DNA of 64,000 nt from Flavobacterium sp. Root420 (GCF_001427905.1 NZ_LMEF01000001.1:372394-436393), one strand, 5' to 3'. Shown: positions 42,000 through 51,916, numbered from the stretch's first letter. Program-made: numbers and translations. The notes: generated from the sequence alone by a model not told the origin.

Positions 42000-44222
42000 A
42001 TGTTTGATCGCATCTCGAAATTCACGAACAGTACTTCTTTTTTAAACGCCTCTAAAGTAACCATTGCTTCTGTTGTACCTGTGCTGATTTTAAACTTTTT
42101 AGGTCATTTTGAAATAGGTTTTACTATTGCCCTTGGTGCTTTTTATACCTACCCCAGTGATATTCCGAGTTCGTTAAGTCATAAAATAAAAGGATTAATT
42201 GTTGCTTCCTTTATAGTTTCAGGTGTCAATTTATTAGTTAATCTTGCTTACCCATATCCCTTTTTGTTTTATCCTTTCCTAGGATTTTTATTGTTTTTAT
42301 GTTCTATGATTTCGGTTTACGGACAACGTGCAACATTGGTATCGTTTTCTGCCTTATTATCAATTTCCTTATCATTTGGCCATTTACATACAGGTTGGGA
42401 AGCTTTTGAATATTCCAGTTTTATTTTTATTGGAGGGATTTTATATTTGATTGTATCACTTGTATTCCATTTTATACAACCTTATAAGTATATTGAATTA
42501 CAAATCGCTGAAGGCATAAAATTAACTGCAAAATACCTAAAATTAAGAGGTGACTTATGGAACCCTGAAGCAAACCGACAAACCATTATTGAAAAACAGT
42601 TAGCTGTTCAGGTTGAATTGAATTTGATTCATGAAGATTTAAGAAAAATGCTAATTGGCAACCAAAATACTTCTGCAGCTAGTGCGCAAAATCGAAAAAT
42701 GTTATTGGTTTTCATTACTTTAGTGGAGATTCAGGAACTTGCTTTGTATACATCATTTGATCACAGCAAACTTCATGAAAAATTTGCCAAACATCCTGAA
42801 GTGCTTCGTACCTACCAAAACGTGGCTTATAAACTGGCTTCAACTTTAAAGAAACTCTCTAAAAACGTTCATCATATTGCGGTTTATGTAGATAAAAATG
42901 ATTTGAAAAATGAATTGGATGCCTTAGAATTTGCCATTTTTGACTATGAAAAAAAACTAGGAAAAGAAGAAGCTTCAGAAGGCGTTTTGATGTTGACCAA
43001 TATGTTGAAATATGCCAAAAATCAAGTTGGAAAAATCAAAATTATTCAACGTGCTTTTTCACTTGCCATGCAGTCTTATAAACTAAAAGACAAAGATAAA
43101 GAGCTGGAAAAATTCCTGACACCTCAGTATTATCCTTTGCGTACTTTGACAGAAAACTTAAGTTTTTCATCTTCCATATTTAGACATTCCTTACGATTAA
43201 CGATTACTATTTTAATTGGTTTTTTGATCGGAAAAATTCTTCCGTTTCAAAACGTTTATTGGATTTTACTGACTATTGTTGTAATTATGCGACCTGGCTA
43301 TGGGCTTACAAAAGAACGATCTTATAATAGAATTTTCGGAACTATTTTAGGAGGATTATTAGCTTTCGGAATTGTATCAGTTGTTCAAAATCACGTTGCA
43401 TTGAGCATTTTTTCTATTGTTTGCATGCTTCTTGGAATCTCATTTACACAAATCAATTACAAAATCAGTGCGACTTTTGTAACAATGTATGTTGTTTTCA
43501 TTTATGGAATTTTGACTCCGAATGTGGTTGAGGTAATTCAGTTTCGAATTTTAGATTCATTAGCAGGTGCCATTTTAGCATTTTTAGCCAATCAGTTTTT
43601 ATGGCCGGCCTGGGAATTTATAAATACACCAATCCATATAGAAAACGCTATTAGGGCCAACAGAAATTACTTAAAAGAAATTGCTGATTATTATAATAAA
43701 AAAGGAGAAGTTCCAACTTCGTACAGGCTCGCCCGAAAAAATGCTTTTGTAGAAATTGGTAATTTAATGACTTCATTCCAGCGTATGATGCAGGAACCAA
43801 AATCGAAGCAAAAAACATTGCCATTAGTCAATAAATTGGTAGTTCTAAATCATTCGATATTGTCTGCTTTAGCTTCTTTATCAACTTATATTCAATCGCA
43901 TCAAACAACATCAGCATCAGAATCATTTAATTACATCATAAAGACCATTTTATCTAATTTAGATCAGTCGATTTCGATCTTAAAGAATGAGACTATTATA
44001 AAAGATACTTTTTTTGATAAAGAAGATGTGACACTGCAATTTGAAGAACTTAAACGTAAAAATTTCACCAAATTGTCTACAGATGAAGACTTGGATAAAG
44101 AAACACGTCAGGCTAAAATGCAGGAAGCTCAAATGGTAATTGAGCAATTAATTTGGATGAGTAATCTCGCCGAAAAGATTTTAAAAATTACGAAAGAACT
44201 AAAAGCAACAAATCCAGATTAA
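42000..44222 (+). CDS. FUSC-family (YccS/YhfK-like) membrane protein
   Basis: A 740-residue protein with two clusters of membrane helices (about 20-155 and 395-525), each followed by a soluble region of 200 residues or more. The second cluster carries the FUSC signature VYWILLTIVVIMRPGYGLTKERSYNRIFGTILGG, here split only by family-typical spacing. Related proteins export aromatic acids or have unknown transport roles. Its last six codons and stop form the left half of a terminator hairpin. Confidence 0.85.
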   Translation: MFDRISKFTNSTSFLNASKVTIASVVPVLILNFLGHFEIGFTIALGAFYTYPSDIPSSLSHKIKGLIVASFIVSGVNLLVNLAYPYPFLFYPFLGFLLFLCSMISVYGQRATLVSFSALLSISLSFGHLHTGWEAFEYSSFIFIGGILYLIVSLVFHFIQPYKYIELQIAEGIKLTAKYLKLRGDLWNPEANRQTIIEKQLAVQVELNLIHEDLRKMLIGNQNTSAASAQNRKMLLVFITLVEIQELALYTSFDHSKLHEKFAKHPEVLRTYQNVAYKLASTLKKLSKNVHHIAVYVDKNDLKNELDALEFAIFDYEKKLGKEEASEGVLMLTNMLKYAKNQVGKIKIIQRAFSLAMQSYKLKDKDKELEKFLTPQYYPLRTLTENLSFSSSIFRHSLRLTITILIGFLIGKILPFQNVYWILLTIVVIMRPGYGLTKERSYNRIFGTILGGLLAFGIVSVVQNHVALSIFSIVCMLLGISFTQINYKISATFVTMYVVFIYGILTPNVVEVIQFRILDSLAGAILAFLANQFLWPAWEFINTPIHIENAIRANRNYLKEIADYYNKKGEVPTSYRLARKNAFVEIGNLMTSFQRMMQEPKSKQKTLPLVNKLVVLNHSILSALASLSTYIQSHQTTSASESFNYIIKTILSNLDQSISILKNETIIKDTFFDKEDVTLQFEELKRKNFTKLSTDEDLDKETRQAKMQEAQMVIEQLIWMSNLAEKILKITKELKATNPD

Positions 44223-44246
44223 TTCATCTGGATTTGTTGCTTTTAT
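44201..44246. terminator. Terminator encoded within the end of the FUSC-family gene
   Basis: 44201-44219 (AAAAGCAACAAATCCAGAT) pairs perfectly with 44226-44244, with a six-base loop that contains the TAA stop codon. A-rich and T-rich flanks allow bidirectional use with the convergent mqo gene. Confidence 0.85.
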
Positions 44247-44263
44247 AATAAAAAAAATTAAGC

Positions 44264-45763
44264 TTAATTATTTTTTAATTTCAAAACTTCAGAAGTATGT
44301 TTTCTCATTTCTGCTAAAAGTTCTGGCTTATCGTTTAAAGTCTGACCGTAAGAAGGAATCATATTTTTCATTTTTGCTTCCCATTCCGGTGTTTTAATCT
44401 GATTTGTAAAACATCTGCCAATTAAATCAATCATAATTGAAACAGCAGTTGATGCTCCTGGAGAAGCTCCTAGTAAAACCGCTAAAGTTCCGTCATGTGT
44501 ATTAATTACTTCTGTTCCAAACTCTAAAACCCCACCTTCTTTTTCATCTTTTTTGATCACCTGAACACGTTGTCCTGCTTTCTCTAATTTCCAATCTTTT
44601 GAACGCGCTGACGGCAAATATTCGCGTAAAGCAGCCATTCTGTCTTTTGGTTTTTGACGAACCTGCTCAATTAAATATTTAGTTAATGGAATATTATGAA
44701 ATCCCGCTGATAACATCGGAATCAAATTATTCGCTTTTATCGATAATGGTAAATCTAGATAAGAACCATTTTTTAAGAAACGAGTTGAAAACCCTGCGAA
44801 TGGTCCAAAAAGCAATGCTTTTTCACCATCAATTACACGGGTATCAATGTGCGGAACAGACATTGGAGGTGCTCCAACACTAGCTTTTCCGTACACTTTT
44901 GCTGCATGTTTAGCTATAACTTCCGGATTTGTACATTTTAACCACTGTCCGCTTACCGGAAAACCGCCGTAACCATTTCCTTCAGGTACATTTGCTTTTT
45001 CTAATAATGGCAATGAACCACCACCGGCCCCAATAAATACAAACTTGGTATAAGCTTTTCTAACTTTACCAGTATCTAAATCTGTGATTTTAATACGCCA
45101 TGATTTGTCCTCGCGTTGTTTTAATTTCTTTACCTCGTGATTAAAATATAACGATACACCATCCAATTTTTCTAAATAATTGAACATACTTCTGGTTAAA
45201 GCCCCGAAATTTACATCGGTACCAATTTCCATATGAGTTGCAGCTAATTTATCGCCGGCTTCTCTTCCTTCCATTACAAGTGGCATCCATTTTTTTAGTT
45301 GCTCAAAATCTGTACTGAATTCCATTTGAGAAAAAATAGGATTGCTTTGCAAAGCTTCAAAACGTTTTTTAAGATATTTAACGTTTTTATCTCCCCAGAC
45401 AAAACTCATATGAGGAACACTTTTAATAAAATTATCAGGAGACGGTACTTTATTCTGTTGTACTAAATAGGACCAAAATTGACGAGAAACCTCGAATGAT
45501 TCTGCAATACTTATCGCTTTTTTAGGATCAATACTTCCGTCTGCCTTCTCTGGGGTGTAATTTAATTCACAAAAAGCAGAGTGTCCTGTGCCGGCATTAT
45601 TCCAGGCATCTGAGCTTTCCGCTGCAGCAACATCAAGTCTTTCGTAAATTTCAATTTTAATATCAGGTTGCAATTCTTTCAAAATTACTCCAAGAGTGGC
45701 ACTCATAATTCCAGCTCCAATGAGTACTACTTCACTATTTGAACGTATTGTTTCGTCAGGCAT
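44264..45763 (-). CDS. mqo: Malate:quinone oxidoreductase
   Basis: 499 residues from the ATG at 45763. A TTG eight codons upstream falls in the promoter zone. It is a membrane-associated FAD enzyme oxidising malate to oxaloacetate with quinone as acceptor. Features: the FAD motif VVLIGAGIMSATLG, IYERLDVAAAESSDAWNNAGTGHSA, VFIGAGGGSLPLLEKA and, near the C-terminus, LLGASPGASTAVSIM. Length is normal. A -7 element TACCTTTG lies 21 bases upstream. Confidence 0.94.
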   Translation of the reverse strand: MPDETIRSNSEVVLIGAGIMSATLGVILKELQPDIKIEIYERLDVAAAESSDAWNNAGTGHSAFCELNYTPEKADGSIDPKKAISIAESFEVSRQFWSYLVQQNKVPSPDNFIKSVPHMSFVWGDKNVKYLKKRFEALQSNPIFSQMEFSTDFEQLKKWMPLVMEGREAGDKLAATHMEIGTDVNFGALTRSMFNYLEKLDGVSLYFNHEVKKLKQREDKSWRIKITDLDTGKVRKAYTKFVFIGAGGGSLPLLEKANVPEGNGYGGFPVSGQWLKCTNPEVIAKHAAKVYGKASVGAPPMSVPHIDTRVIDGEKALLFGPFAGFSTRFLKNGSYLDLPLSIKANNLIPMLSAGFHNIPLTKYLIEQVRQKPKDRMAALREYLPSARSKDWKLEKAGQRVQVIKKDEKEGGVLEFGTEVINTHDGTLAVLLGASPGASTAVSIMIDLIGRCFTNQIKTPEWEAKMKNMIPSYGQTLNDKPELLAEMRKHTSEVLKLKNN

Positions 45764-45784
45764 AACAGTATTTAATTTAAAATG

Positions 45785-45792
45785 CAAAGGTA
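45785..45792 (-). promoter_or_regulatory. -7 promoter element for mqo
   Basis: TACCTTTG on the minus strand, 21 bases before the ATG. The -33 spot is T-rich without an exact TTG. Confidence 0.45.
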
Positions 45793-45883
45793 CTTTTTAT
45801 AATTGCAAAAAAAAACTAATTTTCTATGATAAAAGTTATGTTTTTCTAAAAAAGAAAATGAAATGCAAGTAATAAAAGTGCTT

Positions 45884-46300
45884 TTAAAATCTTTTAGAAG
45901 ATAAATAATCCTGAAGCATAATTGTGGCCGAAATTTCGTCAATCAATCCTTTATTTTGACGCTGTTTTTTACTCAAACCACTATCAATCATGGTTTGAAA
46001 TGCCATTTTTGAAGTAAAACGTTCATCTACGCGAACGACTTTCATGTCTGGGAAAATATTCGAAAAATGCGTCACAAAACCTTTCACGATAGAAGCACTT
46101 TCAGAAGGCTGGCCGTTCATTTGTTTGGGTTCGCCAATTAACACCGCTTCTACTTTTTCTTTGGCAAAATAATCTTTAAGAAAATCAATCAACGTGTTTG
46201 TGGGAATTGTTGTTAAACCAGAAGCAATAATTTGCATTTCATCGGTAACAGCAATTCCGGTACGTTTTTGTCCGTAGTCTATAGAGAGAATTCTTGGCAT
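45884..46300 (-). CDS. ruvX: Holliday junction resolvase-like YqgF/RuvX
   Basis: A 138-residue RNase H-fold protein opening ILSIDYGQKRTGIAVTD (first catalytic Asp), then AVLIGEPKQMNG, VVRVDERFTSKMA (Glu) and a C-terminal DEISATIMLQDYL (Asp). All catalytic acids are present. The family acts in 16S rRNA 5' maturation and possibly recombination. A TATCTTTG element lies at 46322-46315. Confidence 0.9.
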   Translation of the reverse strand: MPRILSIDYGQKRTGIAVTDEMQIIASGLTTIPTNTLIDFLKDYFAKEKVEAVLIGEPKQMNGQPSESASIVKGFVTHFSNIFPDMKVVRVDERFTSKMAFQTMIDSGLSKKQRQNKGLIDEISATIMLQDYLSSKRF

Positions 46301-46314
46301 TTCTTAATTTTTGA

Positions 46315-46322
46315 CAAAGATA
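46315..46322 (-). promoter_or_regulatory. -7 promoter element for ruvX
   Basis: TATCTTTG on the minus strand matches TANNTTTG, 14 bases before the ATG. Confidence 0.4.
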
Positions 46323-46517
46323 ACTATTTTAATTTTCCAATTTTAAGCAACAACAGAAACGTAACTTTTGAAAAAATGAATTCCGCATTATTCCCTGAAT
46401 AAATATTTTAAACATTAATCCATAAGACATAAAAAAATATCTATCAAATTAAAAACAAAAAGTTACATATATAACATTTTCAAAAGGTTTTACTTTTCTG
46501 CTTTTCCACAAATAAGT

Positions 46518-46525
46518 TATCTTTG
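46518..46525 (+). promoter_or_regulatory. -7 promoter element for dapD
   Basis: TATCTTTG, 16 bases before the dapD ATG. The -33 position reads TTC. Confidence 0.45.
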
Positions 46526-46541
46526 CCAAAAATTAAAACTT

Positions 46542-47357
46542 ATGAATTCTTTACAGACTATAATTGAACAAGCTTGGGAAAACAGAGCTTTATTACAAGA
46601 AACTACTACAACTGATGCCATTAGAGAAGTTATCGAATTGGTCGATGCAGGAAAATTACGTTGTGCCGAACCAGTTGGAGACAAGTGGCAGGTAAACGAA
46701 TGGGTTAAGAAAGCCGTTGTAATGTATTTCCCAATTCAAAAAATGGAAACATGGGAGTCAGGTATTTTTGAATATCACGATAAAATGTTGCTAAAAAGAA
46801 ATTATGCTGAAAAAGGAATTCGTGTAGTACCAAACGCTGTTGCACGTTACGGAGCTTATATTTCAAGCGGTGTTATTTTGATGCCAAGTTATGTAAATAT
46901 TGGTGCTTATGTTGACGAAGGTACTATGGTAGACACTTGGGCAACTGTTGGTAGTTGTGCTCAAATTGGTAAAAATGTTCACTTAAGCGGTGGAGTTGGA
47001 ATTGGTGGAGTTTTAGAGCCATTACAAGCCGCTCCGGTTATCATTGAAGATGGCGCTTTTATTGGTTCTCGTTGTATTGTTGTAGAGGGTGTTCACGTTG
47101 GTAAAGAGGCTGTTCTTGGTGCTAACGTTTGTTTAACTGCTTCAACAAAAATTATCGATGTTACTGGCGATGAACCTGTTGAAATGAAAGGTTTTGTTCC
47201 TGCACGTTCTGTTGTAATTCCGGGAAGTTATACTAAAAAATTCGCTGCTGGTGAATTCCAGGTTCCATGTGCCTTGATTATTGGTACTCGTAAACCATCC
47301 ACAGATTTAAAAACGTCATTAAACAATGCGCTTCGTGAATACGATGTTGCAGTATAA
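46542..47357 (+). CDS. dapD: Tetrahydrodipicolinate N-succinyltransferase
   Basis: A 271-residue DapD for the succinylase branch of lysine and diaminopimelate synthesis. A helical N-terminal domain with the VGDKWQVNEWVKKAVVMYF segment leads to FEYHDKM and VVPNAVARYGAYI, then a hexapeptide beta-helix (PSYVNIGAYVDEGTMVDTW, then VGSCAQIGKNVHLSGGVGIG). The end, VPCALIIGTRK, is typical. Length is normal. Single gene with its own promoter and terminator. Confidence 0.95.
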   Translation: MNSLQTIIEQAWENRALLQETTTTDAIREVIELVDAGKLRCAEPVGDKWQVNEWVKKAVVMYFPIQKMETWESGIFEYHDKMLLKRNYAEKGIRVVPNAVARYGAYISSGVILMPSYVNIGAYVDEGTMVDTWATVGSCAQIGKNVHLSGGVGIGGVLEPLQAAPVIIEDGAFIGSRCIVVEGVHVGKEAVLGANVCLTASTKIIDVTGDEPVEMKGFVPARSVVIPGSYTKKFAAGEFQVPCALIIGTRKPSTDLKTSLNNALREYDVAV

Positions 47358-47378
47358 ATTTTAAATTCCAATTATCTT

Positions 47379-47424
47379 AAAATCCAAATTCCAATCATTA
47401 TCAATTGGAATTTGGATTTTTTTT
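47379..47424. terminator. Terminator between dapD and GT2 gene
   Basis: 47379-47395 pairs perfectly with 47404-47420 (17 bp, core ATCCAAATTCCAAT) around an eight-base loop, with T-rich sequence after it. Confidence 0.85.
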
Positions 47425-47442
47425 ATTTGAAATTTCTTTTTC

Positions 47443-48195
47443 CTATTTGGAGATTTTCTTTTGAAGTTTTAAAAGCTTAGCATATTTCATATAAGAGAAA
47501 AAACTTTGAATCATAGCGATTGATAGGCCATCGATACCATTAAAGATTCCTTTCTTAAAAAAGTAACAGCGAATGAAAGCTACCGTTCCGTTTAAAACTG
47601 GTTTAAAAGCATTTATTCTTTTTCCCTGATCGTATAATTGTTGGGCATGCCAGCCGGAATATTGATTCTTCTTTGCAATTATCTGATCCAAAGATTCCCA
47701 ACCGTAGTGTAATATATGTACAGCTACTTTTTTTTCATTTTGAGTAATTATCTTTTGATGTACAATTGAATCTGAAGGTCTTGCAGTTTGTTTATTAAAA
47801 AAACGAACTTTATGATCCGGGTACCATCCTGAGAAATCAATAAGTTTATCAGTCAGAAAGTTTTTTACCCTAAAACTAAAAGCGTCATGATTCCCTTCAA
47901 GATATTTTTTGTTCAGTATAAATTGTTCTGCATCTGCATCCAGAAACTCATCAGCATCCAGATTCAAAATCCAGTTATTCTTGCAATATGGTAATCCATG
48001 TGTGCGCTGGGGTCCATCTCCAAGAAAAGCTTGTTCAATAACAATGGCTCCTTTTTCTTTTGCAATTTCAACTGTACGGTCCTTGCTGAATGAATCTACA
48101 ATAATTACTTCATCACAAACTTTTAATAAAGCATCAATGCATTTTCCTATATTTTTTTCTTCATTGAAAGTAATAACCAGACCACTAATTTCCAT
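47443..48195 (-). CDS. GT2-family glycosyltransferase (WaaE/KdtX-like), copy 1
   Basis: A 250-residue enzyme with the GT2 start LVITFNEEKNIGKCIDALL, then VDSFSKDRTVEIA, and the metal-binding NLDADEFLD (DxD). The second half has FSGWYPDHKVRFFNK and HYGWESLDQIIAKKNQYSGWHAQQ, seen in the WaaE-like group that adds glucose to lipopolysaccharide inner core. It is related to the protein at 49407-50180. First gene of the glycan cluster, facing left; the other glycan genes begin 127 bases to the right. Confidence 0.85.
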   Translation of the reverse strand: MEISGLVITFNEEKNIGKCIDALLKVCDEVIIVDSFSKDRTVEIAKEKGAIVIEQAFLGDGPQRTHGLPYCKNNWILNLDADEFLDADAEQFILNKKYLEGNHDAFSFRVKNFLTDKLIDFSGWYPDHKVRFFNKQTARPSDSIVHQKIITQNEKKVAVHILHYGWESLDQIIAKKNQYSGWHAQQLYDQGKRINAFKPVLNGTVAFIRCYFFKKGIFNGIDGLSIAMIQSFFSYMKYAKLLKLQKKISK

Positions 48196-48322
48196 TGCAA
48201 ATTTTAATTTATTAGCTACAAAAATATAACTTTTTTAATTTAGTTTGCTCTTATTCTGCTTATACGATTGCGCACTTCATAAAATAGTTTGTAATTTAGC
48301 CCTCAAATTGAATTGTAAATAA

Positions 48323-49387
48323 ATGAGAATATTAGTCATTCAGCAAAAGAGAATTGGAGACGTATTAACCAGTACCATAATTTGTAATAACTTAAAAACA
48401 AAGTTTCCTGATTCAGTGATAGATTATATGTGCTATCCTAACTCTATTGATGTATTAAAAGAAAACCCAAATATTGATACTATAATTCCTTTAACCAATA
48501 AGGTACGAAAATCAATCCCTTCTTTATTTAAATTTATTTTTGAGATTCGAAGCAAAAAATACAATGCTGTTATTGACGTCTACTCGAAATTGGAGACTAA
48601 TCTGATCACCTTATTTTCAGGCGCAAAATATAAAGTTTCGTATCACAAATGGTATACTAAAATATTCTACAATTATACTTATGAGCGTTTTGATGCAATT
48701 GAATCAGAGCACGGTCTGGCGATTGAGAATAGATTATTACTTTTAAAACCATTCATTTCAGAAAAAATTACAGATGTAAAACCAAAAATATTCTTAAAAG
48801 AATCTGAAATTAATGAAGCCAAAAACCTTCTTAAAAGCTATAATATAGATAGTAAAAAACCATTAATTATGTTTGGAATTCTAGGTAGTGAAGTTTATAA
48901 AACATATCCACTAGAAGGAATGGCAAAAATTATTGATTTTACTGTAGCTAAAACTAATGCTACAATACTATTTAATTATATCCCTGACCAAAAAGAACAA
49001 GCTCTTGAAGTTTATAATTATTGTACCGAAGAAACAAAAAAACACATTGTTTTTGATTTGTACTGTACAGAATTAAGACCTTTTTTAGCGTTGCTTTCTC
49101 AATGTGAAATGTTGATTGGAAATGAAGGCGGGGCCGTAAATATGGCCAAAGCACTTGATATTCCGACTTTTTCAATATTTACACCTTCTGTTAGAAAAGA
49201 AACCTGGCAATTATTTGAAAACGAGGCCAAAAACGCTTCAATTCACTTAAAAGATTTAAAACCTGAAATATACGAACAACATACAGAGCAATACATAAAA
49301 GAACATACTTTTGAATACTACAATGAGTATCCTTTAGCTCTAATGCTCGAAAAATTAGAGACTTATTTTCAAGAATATAAAAATTGA
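48323..49387 (+). CDS. GT9-family glycosyltransferase (heptosyltransferase-like)
   Basis: A 354-residue GT-B enzyme. MRILVIQQKRIGDVLTSTII is the GT9 N-terminus with the GD nucleotide-sugar loop start. LIMFGILGSEVYKTYPLEGMAKII begins the second Rossmann domain, and CEMLIGNEGGAVNMAKALDIPTFSIFTP is the donor-binding motif. Family members add heptose to lipopolysaccharide core. It is followed after 19 bases by a GT2 gene on the same strand. Confidence 0.87.
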   Translation: MRILVIQQKRIGDVLTSTIICNNLKTKFPDSVIDYMCYPNSIDVLKENPNIDTIIPLTNKVRKSIPSLFKFIFEIRSKKYNAVIDVYSKLETNLITLFSGAKYKVSYHKWYTKIFYNYTYERFDAIESEHGLAIENRLLLLKPFISEKITDVKPKIFLKESEINEAKNLLKSYNIDSKKPLIMFGILGSEVYKTYPLEGMAKIIDFTVAKTNATILFNYIPDQKEQALEVYNYCTEETKKHIVFDLYCTELRPFLALLSQCEMLIGNEGGAVNMAKALDIPTFSIFTPSVRKETWQLFENEAKNASIHLKDLKPEIYEQHTEQYIKEHTFEYYNEYPLALMLEKLETYFQEYKN

Positions 49388-49406
49388 AAAAAGTAAAAAC
49401 CATACA

Positions 49407-50180
49407 ATGAGTGCCAGCGAAAAGCAAAAGTTATCCGTTTTAATTATTACGCTTAACGAGGAGCTTCATATCAAATCACTACTTAATGACATCGATTTTG
49501 CTGATGAGATAATTGTAATAGATTCTTATAGTACTGATCGGACGGTTAACATCATTGAATCATTTGAAAATATAAAAGTGATTCAAAACCATTTTGTTAA
49601 TTATACAGCACAGCGTAATTTTGCTATTGATCAGGCACAAAATTCATGGATTCTATTTATTGACGCTGATGAAAGATTATCGCCGAATCTAAAATCTGAA
49701 ATTGTATCTACGATAAATAAAAAAAATGCTGCCAGCGCTTATTTGATTTACAGAACTTTTATGTTTAAAAACAAAAAACTGCATTTTAGCGGATGGCAAA
49801 CAGATAAAATTTTCAGACTTTTTAATAAAACAAATTGTAGATACGATCAAAATAGAATGGTACACGAGAAGTTGGTAGTTAATGGATCTATTGCAACGTT
49901 AAAAAACAAAATCATTCACTTCTCGTACACTTCTTATGAGGATTACAAAGCAAAAATGTACCGTTATGGAGTTTTAAAAGCGGTTGAAAAACAAAAAAAA
50001 GGACAGAAATCATCTTATTTACTAATGATTTTCCATCCTGTTTATACTTTTTTATATCAATTTTTAATTCGGTTTGGCTTTTTAGACGGCTCAAAAGGAA
50101 TTACGATATGCTATCTAAATGCTTATAGTATCTTTATTCGATACAGAGAACTTAACCGTCTTACTTCTTCCAGAATTTAA
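49407..50180 (+). CDS. GT2-family glycosyltransferase (WaaE/KdtX-like), copy 2
   Basis: A 257-residue paralogue of the 47443-48195 enzyme: LIITLNEELHIKSLL, VIDSYSTDRTVNII and FIDADERLSPN (DxD), then FSGWQTDKIFRLFNK and HFSYTSYEDYKAKMYRYG. It probably adds a hexose to core oligosaccharide. It is in an operon with the GT9 gene. Its last 20 bases overlap the end of the convergent Kdo-kinase-like gene. Confidence 0.85.
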   Translation: MSASEKQKLSVLIITLNEELHIKSLLNDIDFADEIIVIDSYSTDRTVNIIESFENIKVIQNHFVNYTAQRNFAIDQAQNSWILFIDADERLSPNLKSEIVSTINKKNAASAYLIYRTFMFKNKKLHFSGWQTDKIFRLFNKTNCRYDQNRMVHEKLVVNGSIATLKNKIIHFSYTSYEDYKAKMYRYGVLKAVEKQKKGQKSSYLLMIFHPVYTFLYQFLIRFGFLDGSKGITICYLNAYSIFIRYRELNRLTSSRI

Positions 50181-50928
50181 GTTTCTTTTTTAAGCGCTTT
50201 TTTCTGTAAAATTGTTCCTGAAAATCAGCGGTATACTTCCATAATGTATCAAAAATTTTTTGCTCTGTTTCCGGATATAATTTTGCATATTCATTGCTCA
50301 TCACGGCAACCATTTCTTTTATTGGAGTTAAACGACGCAGATTTTTCATACGCTGCTCAAAAGTTAATGATGAATGAAATTCCATTCGGTTTAAATCAAC
50401 CAAAAAGAAATCATAACTTCCATCATTATTCTTTTTGATTAAAGTATTTCCAGGAGAATGATCTATAAATTCAATTCCTTTTTCGTGAAGTTCAAAACTA
50501 AATCTGGTAAATTGTCTCAGTATATTATCATGATCCGGATAATCCGGAATTTCTACAAGCTCTCTGTAAGTCAAATCAGTTACCAAGTGCTCACTTGCAT
50601 AATAACTATCTCTTAAACCAACAAAATTAAAGTTCTCTAAAAATGCAATTGGCTGAGGAGTTCCAATACCCTTTTCTAGTAAAATTGTAGCATATTCATA
50701 CGAACGTCTTGCCTTTGATTTTCTAAAATAACGATAAGCTATTTTATTAACCAGATTTGGAATTTTAAATGATTTAATATTTATTTTTTTCCCGTCCAGA
50801 TCAAACAATTTTATGATATTGCGATCTCCGTTTCCAAACAACTCGCCGGAAGTATTAAAATCTTTAATAAAAGCCAAAATATCTCTGGAGCTCTTTATTA
50901 CTGGTGAAAATTTAAATTTTGAGATCAT
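50161..50928 (-). CDS. Kdo kinase / InaA-family lipopolysaccharide kinase
   Basis: A 255-residue small kinase-fold protein. N-terminal LFDLDGKKINIKSFKIPN provides the ATP-binding Lys, EHLVTDLTYRELVEI follows, and the active site is IDHSPGNTLIKKN with the downstream Asp in FFLVDLNRMEF. This matches the WaaP/KdkA/InaA group that phosphorylates Kdo or heptose in inner core. Context (GT9 and WaaE-like genes) supports it. The C-terminus is very basic (KKRLKKKLKFWKK), suited to membrane contact. Confidence 0.82.
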   Translation of the reverse strand: MISKFKFSPVIKSSRDILAFIKDFNTSGELFGNGDRNIIKLFDLDGKKINIKSFKIPNLVNKIAYRYFRKSKARRSYEYATILLEKGIGTPQPIAFLENFNFVGLRDSYYASEHLVTDLTYRELVEIPDYPDHDNILRQFTRFSFELHEKGIEFIDHSPGNTLIKKNNDGSYDFFLVDLNRMEFHSSLTFEQRMKNLRRLTPIKEMVAVMSNEYAKLYPETEQKIFDTLWKYTADFQEQFYRKKRLKKKLKFWKK

Positions 50929-51037
50929 TAAATATACTATTATTTATCTTTGATATTATTTCATTATTCATTTTGAAAGGGCAACAACTTTAAGCTCCTG
51001 CCACGAAAACCAAACCTCATTTAGAGTTAAAAAAACT

Positions 51038-51916
51038 TTATGCTGTTTTTTTCTTTAGTAAGAATTTCAGCCACTGTCCGAAATTCTTAAAGTAAATCTT
51101 TAATTTAGAGACATTTAATCTTTTTTCATTTTCAATAACCTCTTTTATTTGAGATATATTTTTAGTTGAAAAAAATGCTAATTTCTTCCATCTTTTAGGT
51201 TGTAAATAATAAAAATCCTTATAGTCTTTATAATTATTTTCATTCACAACAAGCCATTTGTCCAAAAAACCTTTGTCTACATCTACATTGTGCCCCCAAT
51301 TCTCAAACTTAAAACGTAGATCTTCTTCTGTTCTCGACAACGATTCATGTAAAACAATGTTGTTTGTATAGATTTGACGTCCCTTAATTCTTCGTCCGTT
51401 TTTATAATTAGGGTAATTTGTAGCAAAAATTGCTTTTAAAGGTTTATCTACATATAAAATACCTTTTTCCGTATATTTATAAAGCATGACCCAAAATGCG
51501 CAAATCTGTATTGGATTTTTTTCCGGGTTAATAAGATAAGAATCGTATTTCCTTAGGTCTGAAACGAACTTTTTAAAATCAACAAAATATTCATCGCAGT
51601 CCACCTGAATAATCCAATTTCCTGTTCCCATTTTTTCAGCAAGCATTTTTCTCTCTCTAATTTCGCATTGCATTGTAGTTAAAGTCGGAACATAAAAATC
51701 ATCCTCATAAACAACTACTTTTTTATCGATATCAAAAATTCTAATCCACTCAAAAAAAGATTCGTCAATACTAAAAGCACCACCATTCCATGTGTTTCTA
51801 TTTTTATCAATGGCTATGAAAACTGCATCCGCATCATTATACACTGTTGGCAGTGAGGTTTTTAACAATTCATAATCATATGAAACGAGATAGCCAACCT
51901 GAATTTTTCCTATCAT
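51038..51916 (-). CDS. Glycosyltransferase-like protein with DxD motif
   Basis: A 292-residue protein beginning MIGKIQVGYLVSYDYELLKTSLP, with FIAIDKNRNTWNGG and NWIIQVDCDEYFVDF, the last providing a DxD-type metal site. ICAFWVMLYKYTEKG and FENWGHNVDVDKGFLDKW lie further on, and the C-terminus is Lys-rich. The fold appears GT-A, but I cannot place it in a defined family. It is divergent from glf, 54 bases apart. Confidence 0.72.
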   Translation of the reverse strand: MIGKIQVGYLVSYDYELLKTSLPTVYNDADAVFIAIDKNRNTWNGGAFSIDESFFEWIRIFDIDKKVVVYEDDFYVPTLTTMQCEIRERKMLAEKMGTGNWIIQVDCDEYFVDFKKFVSDLRKYDSYLINPEKNPIQICAFWVMLYKYTEKGILYVDKPLKAIFATNYPNYKNGRRIKGRQIYTNNIVLHESLSRTEEDLRFKFENWGHNVDVDKGFLDKWLVVNENNYKDYKDFYYLQPKRWKKLAFFSTKNISQIKEVIENEKRLNVSKLKIYFKNFGQWLKFLLKKKTA

